A stretch of DNA of 64,000 nt from Apophysomyces variabilis (taxonomy: Eukaryota; Mucoromycota; Mucoromycetes; Mucorales; Mucoraceae), in the NCBI GenBank assembly GCA_002749535.1, contig MZZL01000389.1:1-64000 (forward strand). Direction: 5' to 3'. The notes beneath the pieces are model-generated. The model was not told the origin of the DNA. It ran no database searches and saw only the letters and a list, made by a program, of their open reading frames with translations. How positions within the stretch are numbered: the first letter of the stretch is position 1; every line of letters starts with the position of its first letter. Positions 1 through 11,976 of the stretch are shown here, one piece after another. The position numbers were made by a program, and so were the translations under genes.

Positions 1-218
1 GTCTTTTAGTGTAGTTGTCTTACGCATCACAACACAACGTAGAATATTTTCCTGCAAATACGTCAACCATTGGCGGGGAAATCCAACAAAACACGTTAAC
101 TCTATTGTAACGTATACAAGACGCAGTTGGGAACGCGGAAAACAATTTCAAGAAGATTGAAATAATACAGACTATCAGTAATGCGCTCGACTCCTTAAAA
201 GAAGTACCCTTAGAAGAG

Positions 219-1188
219 GTGAAACTTCCTCATATGACAAAAAAGAAAGGACGCTCAGAGACATCGAGTGGGAAACGGATCGAGTCCAGTTTTGAAACTG
301 AGGAGAAACAAATCCGCAAAGATTCTCAAAAAGATAATGCCAGCTTGGACAGCATGTATGAGAATAACTCTATTGACAGCAATGTCTATATTCTGCCTGG
401 AAAGCGAGATCGTGAAGACAAGTTTCTTAAGAGCATCGAAAACAAAAGGTATAGAACGTAAAATAGGTGCCATGCAGGCTAATTAATTTTAGGGCCAAAC
501 GTACTCTCAATGAGACCGCTAACTTCCATATCAACACTGATATACCACGAGCAGCTTTACAAGTGTAATCGACGTCAAAGCTGACGGATAGTGTGGCTTT
601 CGTGTGCTCGCACATGTTTTCAAAGATGATGAGAACAAGTTTCTGCAGGTTAAACAGGACATGCTTAGCTGCTTGGTCGAAAATGCGGCTATTTATCGCG
701 ACTACTTTCCCTCAATTGGCCCAGTTGAAAAGCTACAGGAGCTCATTAGTCACGGAATTGACATTTCTTTGTCAGTGAATGGTCAACATCTACCCTGCAA
801 AAATACGGAATATTGGTTTACTGCTCCTGAATGTGTTCAACTAGCAGCATACACATATCGCGTTCCTATTGCTGTTTATTCTGACGACGAGACAACTGAT
901 ACAAATGGGAATTTGGTATACCCGCCTTTACTTTATCTCCCTGTGCGTGGGCCACTACCCCGTCAGAAACCACTCCCAGTTGTCTTGCACCATGTCAACG
1001 GAAACCACTGGATAACGTTGAACATGAAACGCGGTATCAAACTGAAGTGGCCGCGTATAGAAAGATACGTCAAACAGGCGTGCTCTAAATTAGGCTATGG
1101 GCATAATATCCGAAAAACTATATGGAGATATCTTGCTATTGAAAAGGATGCCGAGCAAAGCAGTGATTCTGTTATTGCTATTAACTAG
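219..1188 (+). pseudogene. Decayed MULE-type element ORF with OTU-like cysteine protease domain
   Basis: The 604-1188 frame ends in an OTU-like fold signature: a GNHWITL block at about 1000-1023 would carry the catalytic His. The upstream extension of the same frame (565-603) reads V-I-D-V-K-A-D-G-stop-C-G-F-R, which matches the OTU catalytic motif DGNCGFR with the Asn codon replaced by TAG at 589-591. A separate ORF at 219-461 has a basic GRSETSSGKRIESSFE stretch, like the C-terminal tails of FAR1/MULE transposases. In fungal and plant genomes OTU and MULE domains occur together in mobile elements, so I read this as one broken element; the link between the two parts is inference. No DDE transposase core is visible, so the left part may lie outside the window or be deleted. 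No function is expected in the present state. Confidence 0.6.
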
Positions 1189-1385
1189 TTATATACAACT
1201 ATATTTGCTATGTTGCAAAATTATTACCAACTTAAATACCAAATTATATGTCTAACAGTTTGTTATAAGCAGCTCCTCTTTTCCACTACTACTGTCAGAA
1301 TTGTTTCATATTCATTCATCATAATTACCTTATCTTTGCTAATATTTGTTATATGGACAGATTTCATTTACAGGAAACTCCACTT

Positions 1386-1535
1386 GGGACACTCCACTAC
1401 GGGACACTCCACTTGGGGACACTCCTCCAATCTACAGTACTCCGCTATTTCCCGTACTACACTCCACCTGTTTATAGTAATCATCGTCACCTTTATTTTA
1501 GAAAGCGCTCAGAAATGGGGGGACTGGAGTGTCCC
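1386..1535. repeat. Short inverted repeat with three direct GGGACACTCC units
   Basis: GGGACACTCC occurs three times at an exact 15-nt period (1386, 1401, 1416). Its reverse complement GGAGTGTCCC lies at 1526-1535, so about 100 nt of AT-rich sequence is bracketed by an inverted repeat. This resembles the ends of a very small non-autonomous DNA transposon (MITE) with tandemly repeated sub-terminal motifs. No target-site duplication was confirmed. Confidence 0.45.
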
Positions 1536-1842
1536 GCAGTAATTCCCCTCAACTCCAATTATGTGATTGCATTATCATCTGGCCGATCAATTATTTTTTG
1601 CTGTAAAATTACTCTTTACTTGCGAATTTCGTTTATCTTTCTGATTCCCAATTATTCAAATGCGTTACTGAAAACATTAACTAGGCAGAGACATTCAGAT
1701 CAAAGCATTGGATGGGTGGTTACATGCTGATTGTTGCTCATGAATCAACTTTGCAACAGAGGCATCATTTCCAAGAGTTAAGTTAGGATTGTCTGCGGTC
1801 AGGCGCATTTTATAGGAAAGCATTGTGGCAAATACGCTTGTA

Positions 1843-2009
1843 CCCTGCCCTGCGTCGGAGAAATTTCTGGCTGCCATGGTTTTTACCATCCCAGCTGGAA
1901 GTGGGAGATAGTATTTGGCCACAATGGATGAGCGATGTCACCCTGCCCTGCGTCGGAGAAATTCCTAGCTGCCATAGTTTTGCCATCCCAGCCGGGAGTG
2001 GGAGCTCGC
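1843..2009. repeat. 98-bp tandem duplication
   Basis: A block beginning CCCTGCCCTGCGTCGGAGAA at 1843 recurs at 1941, exactly 98 nt later. The two copies differ at scattered sites (for example TTTCTGGCTGCCATGG against TTCCTAGCTGCCATAG). Each block is GC-richer than its surroundings and carries CCATCCCAGC.GG.AGTGGGAG. It is probably part of an old repeat; no gene is supported here. Confidence 0.6.
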
Positions 2010-2734
2010 TTGTCCCTAAAAGATGCTTTGTTGAATTGAAATCCAGTCTATTTCGATAGATAATCAAGGGAGAGGTGTCTTGCATGGAGAGCCAGCACTG
2101 ACACTTAACAAAAGACGAGAAACTGCAAAGCTCATGATTTCCGTACACACCCATATACCATTCCTTTTAATCGCATTATTATCTTTCACAGATCGTGGCC
2201 ATCTCGTAGTTGGTTGGATATATTCCTTTGCTTACATCCCCCTGCTTGCCATATTAGTCTTATCTATTTTTATTAAAACCCTGATCACCATTATTTTTGG
2301 ATAGTTGATGTACACTATCTTTGAAGTGTGCTGTAGCTGCTTACATCAATATTGTGCACATTCAGAAAATCTTGCTTGTTAATCTACATACGTGGATGAC
2401 CTACCTGCCTATTAGCCTACTTGAATGATTGTAATACGCGACTTGTAATGGAGATATTACATGTTTTCTCTACTGCGGCACTAATCCCAGCATTTATGTA
2501 TTTTTCCTATTTGTCTGCGCGTTTTCTTTGTTTTATTTGCGGACTGGAGATTCAAAGTTTTTGCGGAATCCAAAAAAATACTTTGCATGATTAATTTTAA
2601 ATATTTGCGGTCAGACTACCCTTCTTTGTGTAAAAGTCGTGTCCATGTTCACTTTTTACTGAGATAGTTTATTTCAAACCACAGCAAGACGACTTTATTT
2701 AAAGAAGTGGTTCTCTATTTTTTTGCATCTAACG

Positions 2735-3010
2735 AAAAGGCTCTCAGAGTATCTGATCCATTCTTGACAGTCTGAGTGCTTTACTTTTCGCGCTGCTTGA
2801 ACAATACGTTCTTGACAGTTATCGTCAACTCGTAAGGGCTCCTTTCTCATCCCAGCCTTCACTTTGGCCCAAAGCTCTTTTATTGGGTTAAAAAAGGGAG
2901 AGTAGAGAGGAAGATAGAGACATTTGTATCCTCTTTTTTTCGATCAACTGCTTAACCTTGACTGGTGTATGGATGGGTGCATTATCCATGACAAGATAAT
3001 AACCGTTCCT
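2735..3010 (-). pseudogene. Tc1/mariner transposase C-terminal relic
   Basis: Read on the minus strand, 2960-3000 gives LVMDNAPIHTPVK, the second-Asp block of Tc1/mariner (DDE_3) transposases. A one-base slip in an A-run changes frame, after which 2870-2935 reads LYSPFFNPIKELWAKVK, the third-acid block. The expected Glu in NPIE is Lys here, so a catalytic residue is lost. The sequence then continues in frame through a typical C-terminal tail to about 2735. No N-terminal half could be found. The block wording (FNPIKELWA) differs from the second relic at 3.9-5.1 kb (LNPIEQFWS), so this is a separate lineage rather than a piece of the same copy. Confidence 0.75.
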
Positions 3011-3933
3011 TCGATGGCAATCCAATCTTTTGTGATTGCCTAATAGACAAAGTTTAAGATACAATAGAAGAAAAAAAAGAGTATAACTATATGCAGGAAC
3101 TATTAAAGTGGAATGTAAAGCAATACAATTGAGAAGAACCGGAACTGGGTACCATTGCCCTGACAGCTTCTGATCCCATAACTGACAGACACGGATATGA
3201 TAGCATCAATGACGTATAGAAACGAACGAAGAGGGTTTGTTTCCTCTACAGATGTCCCATTCTGTTCCAGACCTTCTGTCAGACTGAGTCCATCTTTACT
3301 CTTGGGAGAATTGTTGTCATCCATAAGATATCCATCGATTGTTTATCCATGGCTGTGATTTTTGGTCTCAGTAAATCACGTACTATTTAAAAGCGAAGGG
3401 ACAGCACCTTTTTGGCTCTTTGGCTCTGTTCTCCAAAAACCCCCCGGTATGTACTTCGCATTGATCATATGTACAGAATGACTGATGTCCCTCTTCTGTA
3501 ACCTTTAGCCTGCATAACCTCTGTCCCGAACCACCTTGGTTGTGTGAGTAAGCTCCCTGCACTCCACTCGGTAAGTGAAAAATAAATCTTGTCTGTTTAT
3601 GCACAGTGTTATTCATTATCTTCTGCTTCCAAGTCCTCGCCAGGTGTTGCATCGCTTCAAGTCCTCTGCAGTGCGTTACCTTCCACCGGCAACTCATAGA
3701 AGCCGTGACTCTCTCTCTCGCCGCCCCCACCGACACAGGTGCGGGGCCGGTCCCTACCTTTGGGTAGGATTACCCTTCGGGAGTAAGTAAAAAAAGATGT
3801 CAAGCTATCCTTCCATTTACTAACCGTGAACGTATTTTTTACGCTGCTCGAATGAATTTTGTGTCCACCGGACGACCAAATTGATGTAGGCAAAATATAT
3901 TTCCCTCATAATCCGCTTAATAATGACGCTTAT
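3011..3933. other. Unassigned stretch between two transposase relics
   Basis: Several minus-strand ORFs of 70-117 codons occur here (for example 3103-3324 and 3383-3736), but none has a recognisable motif, splice structure or compositional signature that I can support. A small inverted repeat, CCTTTGGGTAGG/TTACCCTTCGGG, lies near 3757-3781. Confidence 0.4.
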
Positions 3934-5093
3934 TTATATCCCCTTTAGCGCAAACTTGATCCTTGCATGGACCCAAAATTTATTTGAGTAGCGTAAAAAA
4001 GTGTTCAATAAACAGTATGTGAATGACAAACAAAAACCGTAGAAATCGCTCACCGTTAAGCTGTTACAAGCATCAGTGATTCTTGTCGATAAAGTCTCTT
4101 TTTCCAGAAATCTATGACGCTTAACTTTACTTTTAGCTACAGACCAGAATTGCTCAATTGGGTTGAGTTCAGGAGAATATGAGGGAAGATAAGCACAGCG
4201 ATAACCTCGGGACGTAATATACTTCGCAACGTCTTCAGACTTGTGAATAGGAGCGTTATCCATAATGAGGTAGTGACCTTTCATATGTGGATACTGGTTC
4301 ATTTCATCCAAAGTGTCTTTTAAAAAGCTAATATAGTGGCCCCTAACAGTGCCACTGCTCACATATCCATATTCCTGTCCAGTCTTTCTCTTCTTAACAG
4401 GTCTTGGTATTCTCAAGCTTACTTTAACTAAACCTGAAGCAGAGATGGCACCCAATATAGTCGTAGTCTTTGCCCTCGTAGTCGGCACTGTAACAATAGC
4501 AGGAGTACCTTTCTTAGACCATGCTCTTGTGCGTTTCATGTTTATATGAAATGCAGACTCCTTGAGAAACACGCAATTGGTCAAGAAGTTCATATCAGTT
4601 TGTTCCCACTTGCGAACCCAATCATGCCGTTCTTCAATCTTTTCTGGGCTATTTCTCTCCACTGAATGAAACTCTGCTTGTTTTACGGAAAGATTATATT
4701 CTGTTCTCATGAGGTTATAAACAGCGCTGTTAGTGATTTTAAGACCATTGAACTGTTGCATTAAATGCTCAGTTACTTCAGCGATAACTGCAGAGGGATT
4801 AACATCAATAAAATCGTTAACGGTCTTTATGTGTTCCTCAGTCAGGATGCGTCTACGACCTTTCTTTTTACACTACCAAAGATGCTACTGGGAGACTCTT
4901 CATGCTGTTTAACCCATCTCTGGACTGTACGAACGTGAATGCCCAACTATTTCGCTGCACCAGAAGCACTCATACAGTTCTCAATCTTCAGTTTAAAGAA
5001 TCTGGCCTTTTCTTGATGAGTGTAAGAAGTGTAAGTACGTTTTTCTACTGCTTCTCTCATACGAGAGTCCGCATCCCTAGGCTTATCTACTTG
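3934..5093 (-). pseudogene. Tc1/mariner-family transposase, inactivated
   Basis: The 3934-4761 ORF carries the DDE_3 blocks LIMDNAPIHKS and SPELNPIEQFWS. The first-Asp block reads VFLKESAF, with Lys where the family has the catalytic Asp. The N-terminal half lies upstream in pieces. The frame starting near 5093 gives a basic segment and the first part of a helix-turn-helix, then SGAAK-TAG-LGIHVRTVQRW, where TAG (4946-4944) probably replaces a Gln codon. A one-base deletion in an A-run near 4865-4872 then separates this from KGRRRILTEEHIKTVND, which joins the main ORF in frame. The copy therefore has at least one stop, one frameshift and one lost catalytic residue. It was a cut-and-paste DNA transposon; terminal inverted repeats were not identified. 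The last 45 or so codons of the ORF (after TVSDFYGF) look like read-through past the family's usual end. Confidence 0.85.
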
Positions 5094-6561
5094 CATCGCG
5101 TTAGTTGGAGATTTCTCCGTTGGCCTTTTTTTTTTTTGCAAATACTGTATATGCTGCTATTATTCTGGTGCGAACTACTAGTGCGAATAAACGTTCCCAT
5201 AAGTCCAATACTATATCTCAACATGTATGCAATTTGTTGATGATTCCCTCTTGTCAAAGTTTTCAAAGTTTTTTTTACTTGCAAAATGAAGGCTAAACGG
5301 TTCTAACTTAGAAGGATGAAAAGCCTGCAGATGCAATGGGAAAGACAATCCTCAGTAAAGCCAAGTTATTACTTGTGTGTAGACTGTCCATATCCACCGC
5401 TGCACTTGATGTTCATTGTCAAGGGGACGGGCTATAGGCTCACATAACGACCGCTTGGTTTGAGGTAGCGTTGTGCCCTAGCACCTTCACGGGTGTGAGC
5501 GAATGGCGGTTTTCTGGACCAACGCGCGCCTACCATCTCATGCGACTGAGTAGATAAATGTAACCTACAGAACTGGTATGTATTTTGGCTTTGCCATAAA
5601 CTATGCTTTTAACCGGGTTTGTTGCAGAAAGCAAGAATGTGTACTTTCATCGATCAAATGGGAGCGGAAAGTGACTCGGAAGCAATGGATCAGTTTGCCA
5701 CGCCAAAAATTTTCGGGTGAACCAGAACTATCCTTAAAGCAGCTGTTGTCATATCCAATTAACGCACACCAGCTTGATTGTGTATCTAGTTCAGGAATAG
5801 ATTGAACAGGTAAGAGTTAAGGAAAAAACGGAGAAACAAAACACATTCTTTTTGAGCTAGTCTTGTTGGTTATATGTTCCGTATTTTACCTCATCAAGAT
5901 GCATATATAGTAGTTTATCAATCTTGTTCCATGCTAACTGAATACATACCTGAACTTGGCTCCTTATTCGATATATTCAATCCTCTTAGTATTTAACGAA
6001 CATCATCACTGCCAGACCAAAAACGCCATCGTCCCTTCTATTATACAAGGTGAGAGAAGGATACTTTTTCCAACCTCATCTATAGACTGTGCTATATGTT
6101 AGAGAAAGATGAGTTAAGAGAAATCAGAAGTTTTGACTTGACAACGCAACCCGCACCGTGGTAGATCTCATTTGTTTTAAGCTTTATACTGAATAACTGA
6201 TAGCGTATCCGCAGACAGCTAAAAGTTTATTTGCCTCATCTGACAAAACAGGCAGTAGGAAGAGAGGGATAAACAAGAATAAGATAAATAGTCATTATTT
6301 ATGAAGCGCATACATAGACAACAAGAACGATAGATCCTTCAGAGCAATAATAATGAATAAATAAAAAAGTAATTAAATCAGGATTAATTACAAACAAACA
6401 AATCAAAAAGGAAAAAAAAAGAATGGACTGGGTAGGAATATAACAAGAATAATAGGAACAAGCAAGGACAGCAGAAAGGAAAGGATTTGGGCGACAAAGG
6501 ATAAATAACAATGGAGAAAATAAAAGAAGAATACTTTTGATAAGAATAACAATGAAAAGCT
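5094..6561. other. Intergenic, no supported gene
   Basis: AT-rich spacer between the mariner relic and the 3' end of the RasGEF gene. A 75-codon ORF at 5578-5805 shows no recognisable domain. The last 300 nt (6240-6561) probably include the 3' UTR of the RasGEF gene, being A-rich on the plus strand and so T-rich on the coding strand. Confidence 0.4.
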
Positions 6562-9500
6562 TTACAAGAATCCAGACTCCTGTAAAAGACGAGTAATCTT
6601 TTCATCTTCACGTTCTCTAACAAACGTTGACGGAAGGTATGTGAATAATAGCGGACAAACCGCACAAGCTAGAGACAATGAAACTAGTTTACCTTGGTTC
6701 CAACTTGAGACTTTCTTCGTACAACTGATCTTCGTCTCGTGTACTTTGAAGATTGCTCAAAATGAAGGATTGGATTTCTTCCACTGGTTTAAGCTGATAT
6801 AAGGAGGATTGGTATTGCTGGATTTCACGAATCACCTCGGCTGTCTTGGCTCGTTTAGCGAAATTGATTAATTCTTTTGAATTCTTGAGATAGTTGCCAT
6901 TGCCATCCTCAATAAACGTAAGATCCTGCAGATAAATGCCGAGGAAAGGTATACATGGCGGGTTGATAGAATGAATAATCGCTCTGTATTCGGTAAAATT
7001 GCGTTCGGCACCCATAAGTTTGCGAATCTGATTCAACGTTTGGTTGGTACGCGCACCGACCATCTATAGAAAAACAGCAATATGGTTGTGATTAAATAAG
7101 GAGGCTTGCCATCTTCTTGTTTTCTTTTTCGTCTTACCTCCCAAGTTCGTTTGAGTCGACCCACCGAACTGTTATCGAAGGCTGAAAGAATAGCCATACA
7201 TGTGTTGAAGTTGTTTAGAATCCGGCATTTCTATTAACCAAAAAAAGAAAGGGTCAGAGTGAGAATGTACGATCCAAGCATCTCTCTATGACTGCAAAAA
7301 CATACCTCTGCTACTTGAACCCAGTATTTGATCAAAGTACAACGTTTCTTGATCTCAGTCTGGCTCAGAACAGCATCGGATACCCATGCTGTGACCTGGT
7401 TACAGTACTCAATCGAAGCCCGGATATGAACAGCGACGCTTCCTTTCTCGTCATTCGAATCTCGGGACCAAGCCTTATCTAAACATTCAACAGGGCGAAT
7501 AGCACTGTACATCTTGAAATCCATGATCGTCAGCTGCCGTGCCATCTCCAACGTGTCGATATCCAACAAGCGGAACTTTTTCCGGTTGCGTGGTAAAATG
7601 GGCTCGGGTGGATCTGGCAATGTCAACACCATTTTCTTCAATCCTCCTTCTGTGGATGCCTCTTGCCGTTTCCGGATCAGTCGCTCAAGCTGGTCAGATG
7701 AAAAGCTAAGCGAACTACGGATACTCGTGTTTGTGAAGTGTAACAACCGATCAAGAATGACATGATCTTCTTCATTGTAGTACAACTCCAGCCAATTTTT
7801 CAGTACATTAAAAACACGCAAACGCACCAGCTTTAGCTTCCTCTGTAACCATATATCTTTTTCTTCCTCTGTCATGCCTTCGGGAGGTGTAAGATTGAAA
7901 CGGGCCTCTAACAGTTCGAGAAGTTCAAGCGAAGTACAGAATGAACGGTATGTCAGCAAAAACGTGTTGATAAAGTTCATATCCAGGTAGTCATGAAGTG
8001 TAAGACGTTCCACAAGAGCCCGCAGTGTGCCACCTTTGACATAACCTTCCATATTAAACATAATCTCGTTCGCGTCGTAATCGTATTGAAGAAACCAAGG
8101 TCGCTCATTGACAATCGGTTTAGCAGCAGCTGCGACCGCGGCGGGAGCATCGTCACCAAAGAACTTTTTCAGTTTAGCCGATGTTTTGGACGGCGTCTCG
8201 GGCGTGGTAGGAGAACGCTGCATTGCTAGACCACTAAATGCATCCCCAGATGCACGCGACGGCTCCGATCGATGTCGTTTGATATCTTCTGGGGTAAGCG
8301 TCGTACTAGGCTCCCAAGGAACTTCATTCAATGTACTTCCATACAAGCTCGTCATCTCCATATCAGAATAGCCCATCTCGTTTTCGCGACTGAAAGCATC
8401 CATATCGACTTCTCCTTCCTCGCGGATGATACTTTCTTTGGGCAATCGTCTCGATTTATTCCCTCCTCCTTCATAGATCGTATCCATCGAAACGTCCGAC
8501 GCCCGGCTAACGCTTTTGCGCTCCTCCACCAAATCATTCACGCAAGCACAAATGTTTCCGATTGGTTCACTCACAACACTTGCCGTCTTAATCAACTTGA
8601 TGAGGATATCTTTCCTGGAAGTGGTTTCGTCTGTCAAGAGCTGAAGATGGTAGAACAGCAGACCAAGGCTGCAAGAAAGTTGTTGCTTGCTCTCCTGAAG
8701 CTCGGTCATCAACGGCGAATTATTAACACTTCCATAGTCCACATCTTCAATAATACCAATAAATTGTCCCGTTTGGTTGGACAGATTGCGAAATTGGGCG
8801 AATAGACGGGAAGCAAGGGTCAATCTGTCGTCGGTCTGTGCCTCCTCTGCCTTCATGCAAGAAAGCATGCCCTCGACAGATTCGTGCATACTAATACCAT
8901 AGGTCTCCAAGTTATCGGCTAAATCATTCTGCAGAGCGTATTTGGCTCGATGGCCATCGACGACTGTGGCTAGATCGTTTCTGGATTTAGTTTTGCTTGT
9001 CATTTCGTCGTCATCTAGGACCCGAATGTCGGTGTGCTGAACAGGCACGTGGATATCCTGACACGTGCTGACATAGTTACGGACAGCAAGTAATAGCTCG
9101 TTTGCTTCTGAAAGTAACCTATTCAAGCTGTCAGGGGCTCCCTCCGCACTCAGTTGGGAAGACAGAACAAGTTTGGACATAGAAGCCATCAGAGCACGGT
9201 GATGCGCTCGAAGTACAGCGTTGGCTTTTATATGGACGGATTCCTTATCGATCGTTCCAGACGTGACAAGCATCATCCGAATAGCATCCACAATAGCCGA
9301 AGCATACCGTACCAGCATCGTTCGCTGCATATTTTTCGCGGCTGTGTTCAGATTATGAATCGAGAGGGCAATATGAGCCAGAAGTTTGTTCCATGTGAGT
9401 GGTTCATGACTATCGATCACCGTCGTTCTACGAACAGATGGTTGTCGTGACGGAGAGCGTGGCAGTGGCCGAGGTGGAGGAGGTTTCGCCGGTCCGAACT

Positions 9501-10671
9501 GTCCAGACAGTTCCTCTATATTCAATCGCCAACCATCATCCTGCAATGGTGTGGCCATCTATTGTTTTTGTTTTGCAATGTAAAAATTCACATAATATCA
9601 GTACTAGGTCCTCTTTATCTTCTATTGATGTAGGTTCGCTTTACCAATTGCCCAGTCTCGGAATCGATCTCTGTCGCATCCCAGGTCGTTTCTTGCGTCT
9701 CCAGGTTGCAATAAAATACCCGACCGTCGGGCGTTGTTCTTTTCTCCCATGGTGGAGGTACCTGAGGGGACACGTTAGTCTTTCTGTAAAATTCATACTC
9801 CATTAATGAACGCACCCCATCACCATTCACCTTATCCGGAAATACGACATCCTCCTCCAGCTTGTCAGAAAGGCTCCGCTCATCTAATAAACGACTGTCG
9901 ACCGACCTAAAATCGAAAGCGTCGTCGTCACTTTGCGTACTGTCGATTGATCCATTATGACGATGGCGTATAGGATACTGATAATGATCGTCGACAAGAT
10001 CTGCATTTTCTGGCAGATCGGATCGCATTTCACCCGTCATTTGGTTATAAAAATAACGACCAGTACCATCTTCTGTCAGCTGCAATGACCATGCACCGGG
10101 AAGATGGATGTCGGGAATTTCAAATCCGGAAGGTTGGTATGGTAGACTTAGTCTATACTCATTATTTCTTTGTAGCGGAACACCATGGCGTAGACGAGGG
10201 GTCACAACGGTCTGCTGATCTTCGGCTGATCCTATGCATGCATGAGGATGGGCCTACAATAAAACCATACAGAAAAAGGAAAGTCAGGCCTGTTTCTTCA
10301 CGCACACAATGAAATGCACCTCTGTCAGCGCCGTATCGCTTTCATTTCCGCGTATGGTCTGTGTGTCATCCTCATCATATTCTTCGATCTCTTGGACATA
10401 GTTGCTAGGAAACCAGCCTCGTTCACCATTGCACCTGTCAAAAGGAAAGTTGCAAAGTAGAGAAACAGTCAGATTTTTCCCATTTCCTTTCCTTTTTATT
10501 GTTTGCTTCTTGAGAGAAAGAAGTTTGTTATTACCAGCCGTCCCACCATCCCGATGGTAATTTGGTGAGAACTTCAATACAATCACCGCGTTTAAAGCTT
10601 AATGAGGAAGGGTCATTGGATTTAAAAGAATACAATGCTTGTACTCTGCTCACAATCGACACTGTCGACAT
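6562..10671 (-). CDS. Ras guanine-nucleotide exchange factor, SH3-WW-WW-RasGEF_N-RasGEF (Cdc25-like)
   Basis: Seven exons by consensus: 10671-10535, 10434-10320, 10253-9645, 9558-7306, 7230-7138, 7063-6693 and 6616-6562, giving about 1210 residues. An SH3 domain fills residues 8-67 (ALYSF...GWWDGWCNGERGWFPSNYV). Two WW domains follow near 135-166 (GAWSLQ...RYFYN) and 249-281 (PPPWEK...TTWD). After a long helical and polar middle, RasGEF_N starts near 770 (FNMEGYVKGGTLRALVE) and the CDC25 catalytic domain runs from about 950 to the end (LDIDTLEMARQLTIMD; RILNNFNTCMAILSAF). The protein ends EREDEKITRLLQESGFL, a normal family C-terminus. Such proteins swap GDP for GTP on Ras at the plasma membrane and act upstream of cAMP/PKA or MAPK signalling in fungi. 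S. cerevisiae Cdc25 also has an N-terminal SH3 domain; WW domains are extra. The first ATG gives an SH3 start close to the N-terminus and no other in-frame ATG precedes it. Confidence 0.93.
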
Positions 10672-11976
10672 GTTGTTATATGAATGTGTAACACGTGTCC
10701 AAGGTTGCCCAGGAAAAGATAAAGAGTGAAGAACGAAGAAGAAGAAGAGGGGAGGAAAAGGGAAAGAAAAGTATGTATTAGTGTATAGAGGAAAAGAGGT
10801 TTCGAAAAGGGAAAATTCGAAACTCTAGCCTCGTAATTTGGAAAAGGAAAGTAAACAAAGAAAAGGGAAAACAGGAAATAGAAAGAAAAGACAAAATGTG
10901 TTTTATCCGCCTCTTTCAGTCTTGAACGCAGGAAACTTAGCAACCCAAGGCTCTGTGTTTTTTTTCCTTCGCCAGACCGGCGTGTGTAACTCATTTTCAT
11001 ATGTCTTCAACCTCCGCTATTCCCAAGCCTGACAAACTCCGTCGCCAAAGGGGCAACAGCAAATATTTCTTTCCACGCGAGCTATTGTGCCATTCGGACG
11101 TTTAAATGAGTGGAAACTTTTTTGCAGATCACAAAAGCAGTATACGTTTTCCCTTTCTCTCCTCCGTTTAGGCAAGGTAACACACAAGCCCTATCCTATT
11201 TTTGTTCACTCTTTCATTTTTCTATTCCGCAAATCATAGGACAAAAGGGAAAAAGAGGAAAAGAAAAGAAAGACTGGGAAAAAAGAAAAAAGGAAACCTT
11301 AGCCCAAAGAGCCTCAATATCCTAATCTTATCCTTTTCTTTTTTTTATGCAGTGAAACAGACGCTTTCTGCACTTGCAGTAAAATGAAGTCATACCCAAA
11401 CTGCGCCAATCATCATCCACTCTCCTCGTGTCCTTAAGCAACCCGCGCTTTTTTTTTTCTCTCACCTTTTCTATTCCCTTTTGGCTTCGTGATCGGGATA
11501 GTAAAAGTTAATGTTGCACAAAGATAGTAAAAAAATTTTAGATCCCATTTTTTCAACGTCAATGTTATTCAACGAAAAAGAGTTTGCAATAGTAAACCTC
11601 GTCTATTGAAAAGAAAAAGACTTGGTTATCTTGAGAGTATTACTTTTAGGGTATTCAGGGCCCACTTAAAGGAAACTAAAATGTTCATCACAGTATACGT
11701 ACGTATGCACAGGCCCCCAATTCCTTTTATAGACCCGGGTTGCTGGGATACTTCCGGTTGTTATCCCATCGATAATACTAACTTTACATAATGCATGACA
11801 AATTCGATCAGATAAAAAAAAGGAATGAATGACGTGATAGAAAGTGGGAATTCTGTTCTTATTATTATTATTATTACTAACTGCGAGATGCAAATGAAGG
11901 AGATTTCCAAATGTTTTTAACTACCCAAATGTGCAAATAGCAAAGGGAAACAATGAAAATGTAAGCAATGGGAAAT
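10672..11976. other. Intergenic: RasGEF promoter side and MFS 3' side
   Basis: Low-complexity purine and pyrimidine tracts dominate (for example A/G-rich 10735-10905 and T-rich 11440-11475). A short (TTA)n tract is at 11858-11878. The 5' flank of the RasGEF gene lies at 10672 and above and must hold its promoter. No ORF with recognisable content was found. Confidence 0.45.

Larger units (their letters stand above)
1189..2734. other. No gene seen between OTU relic and first mariner relic
   Basis: Apart from the two repeats listed separately, this stretch is AT-rich and has only short ORFs without recognisable motifs. It is probably degraded transposon or spacer DNA. Confidence 0.5.

Noticed and set aside
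3383..3893. Minus ORFs of 78-117 codons as a gene
   Set aside because: Overlapping frames with no motif or splice logic between two transposon relics.
5440..5520. tRNA-like stem near CACCTTCACGGGTGTG
   Set aside because: Only one short stem; no T-loop GGTTCRANTCC or acceptor pairing found.
5578..5805. 75-codon plus ORF after the mariner relic
   Set aside because: No domain, no splice sites in frame, isolated in repeat-rich DNA.
8272..8805. 177-codon plus-strand ORF
   Set aside because: Antisense shadow of the RasGEF exon.
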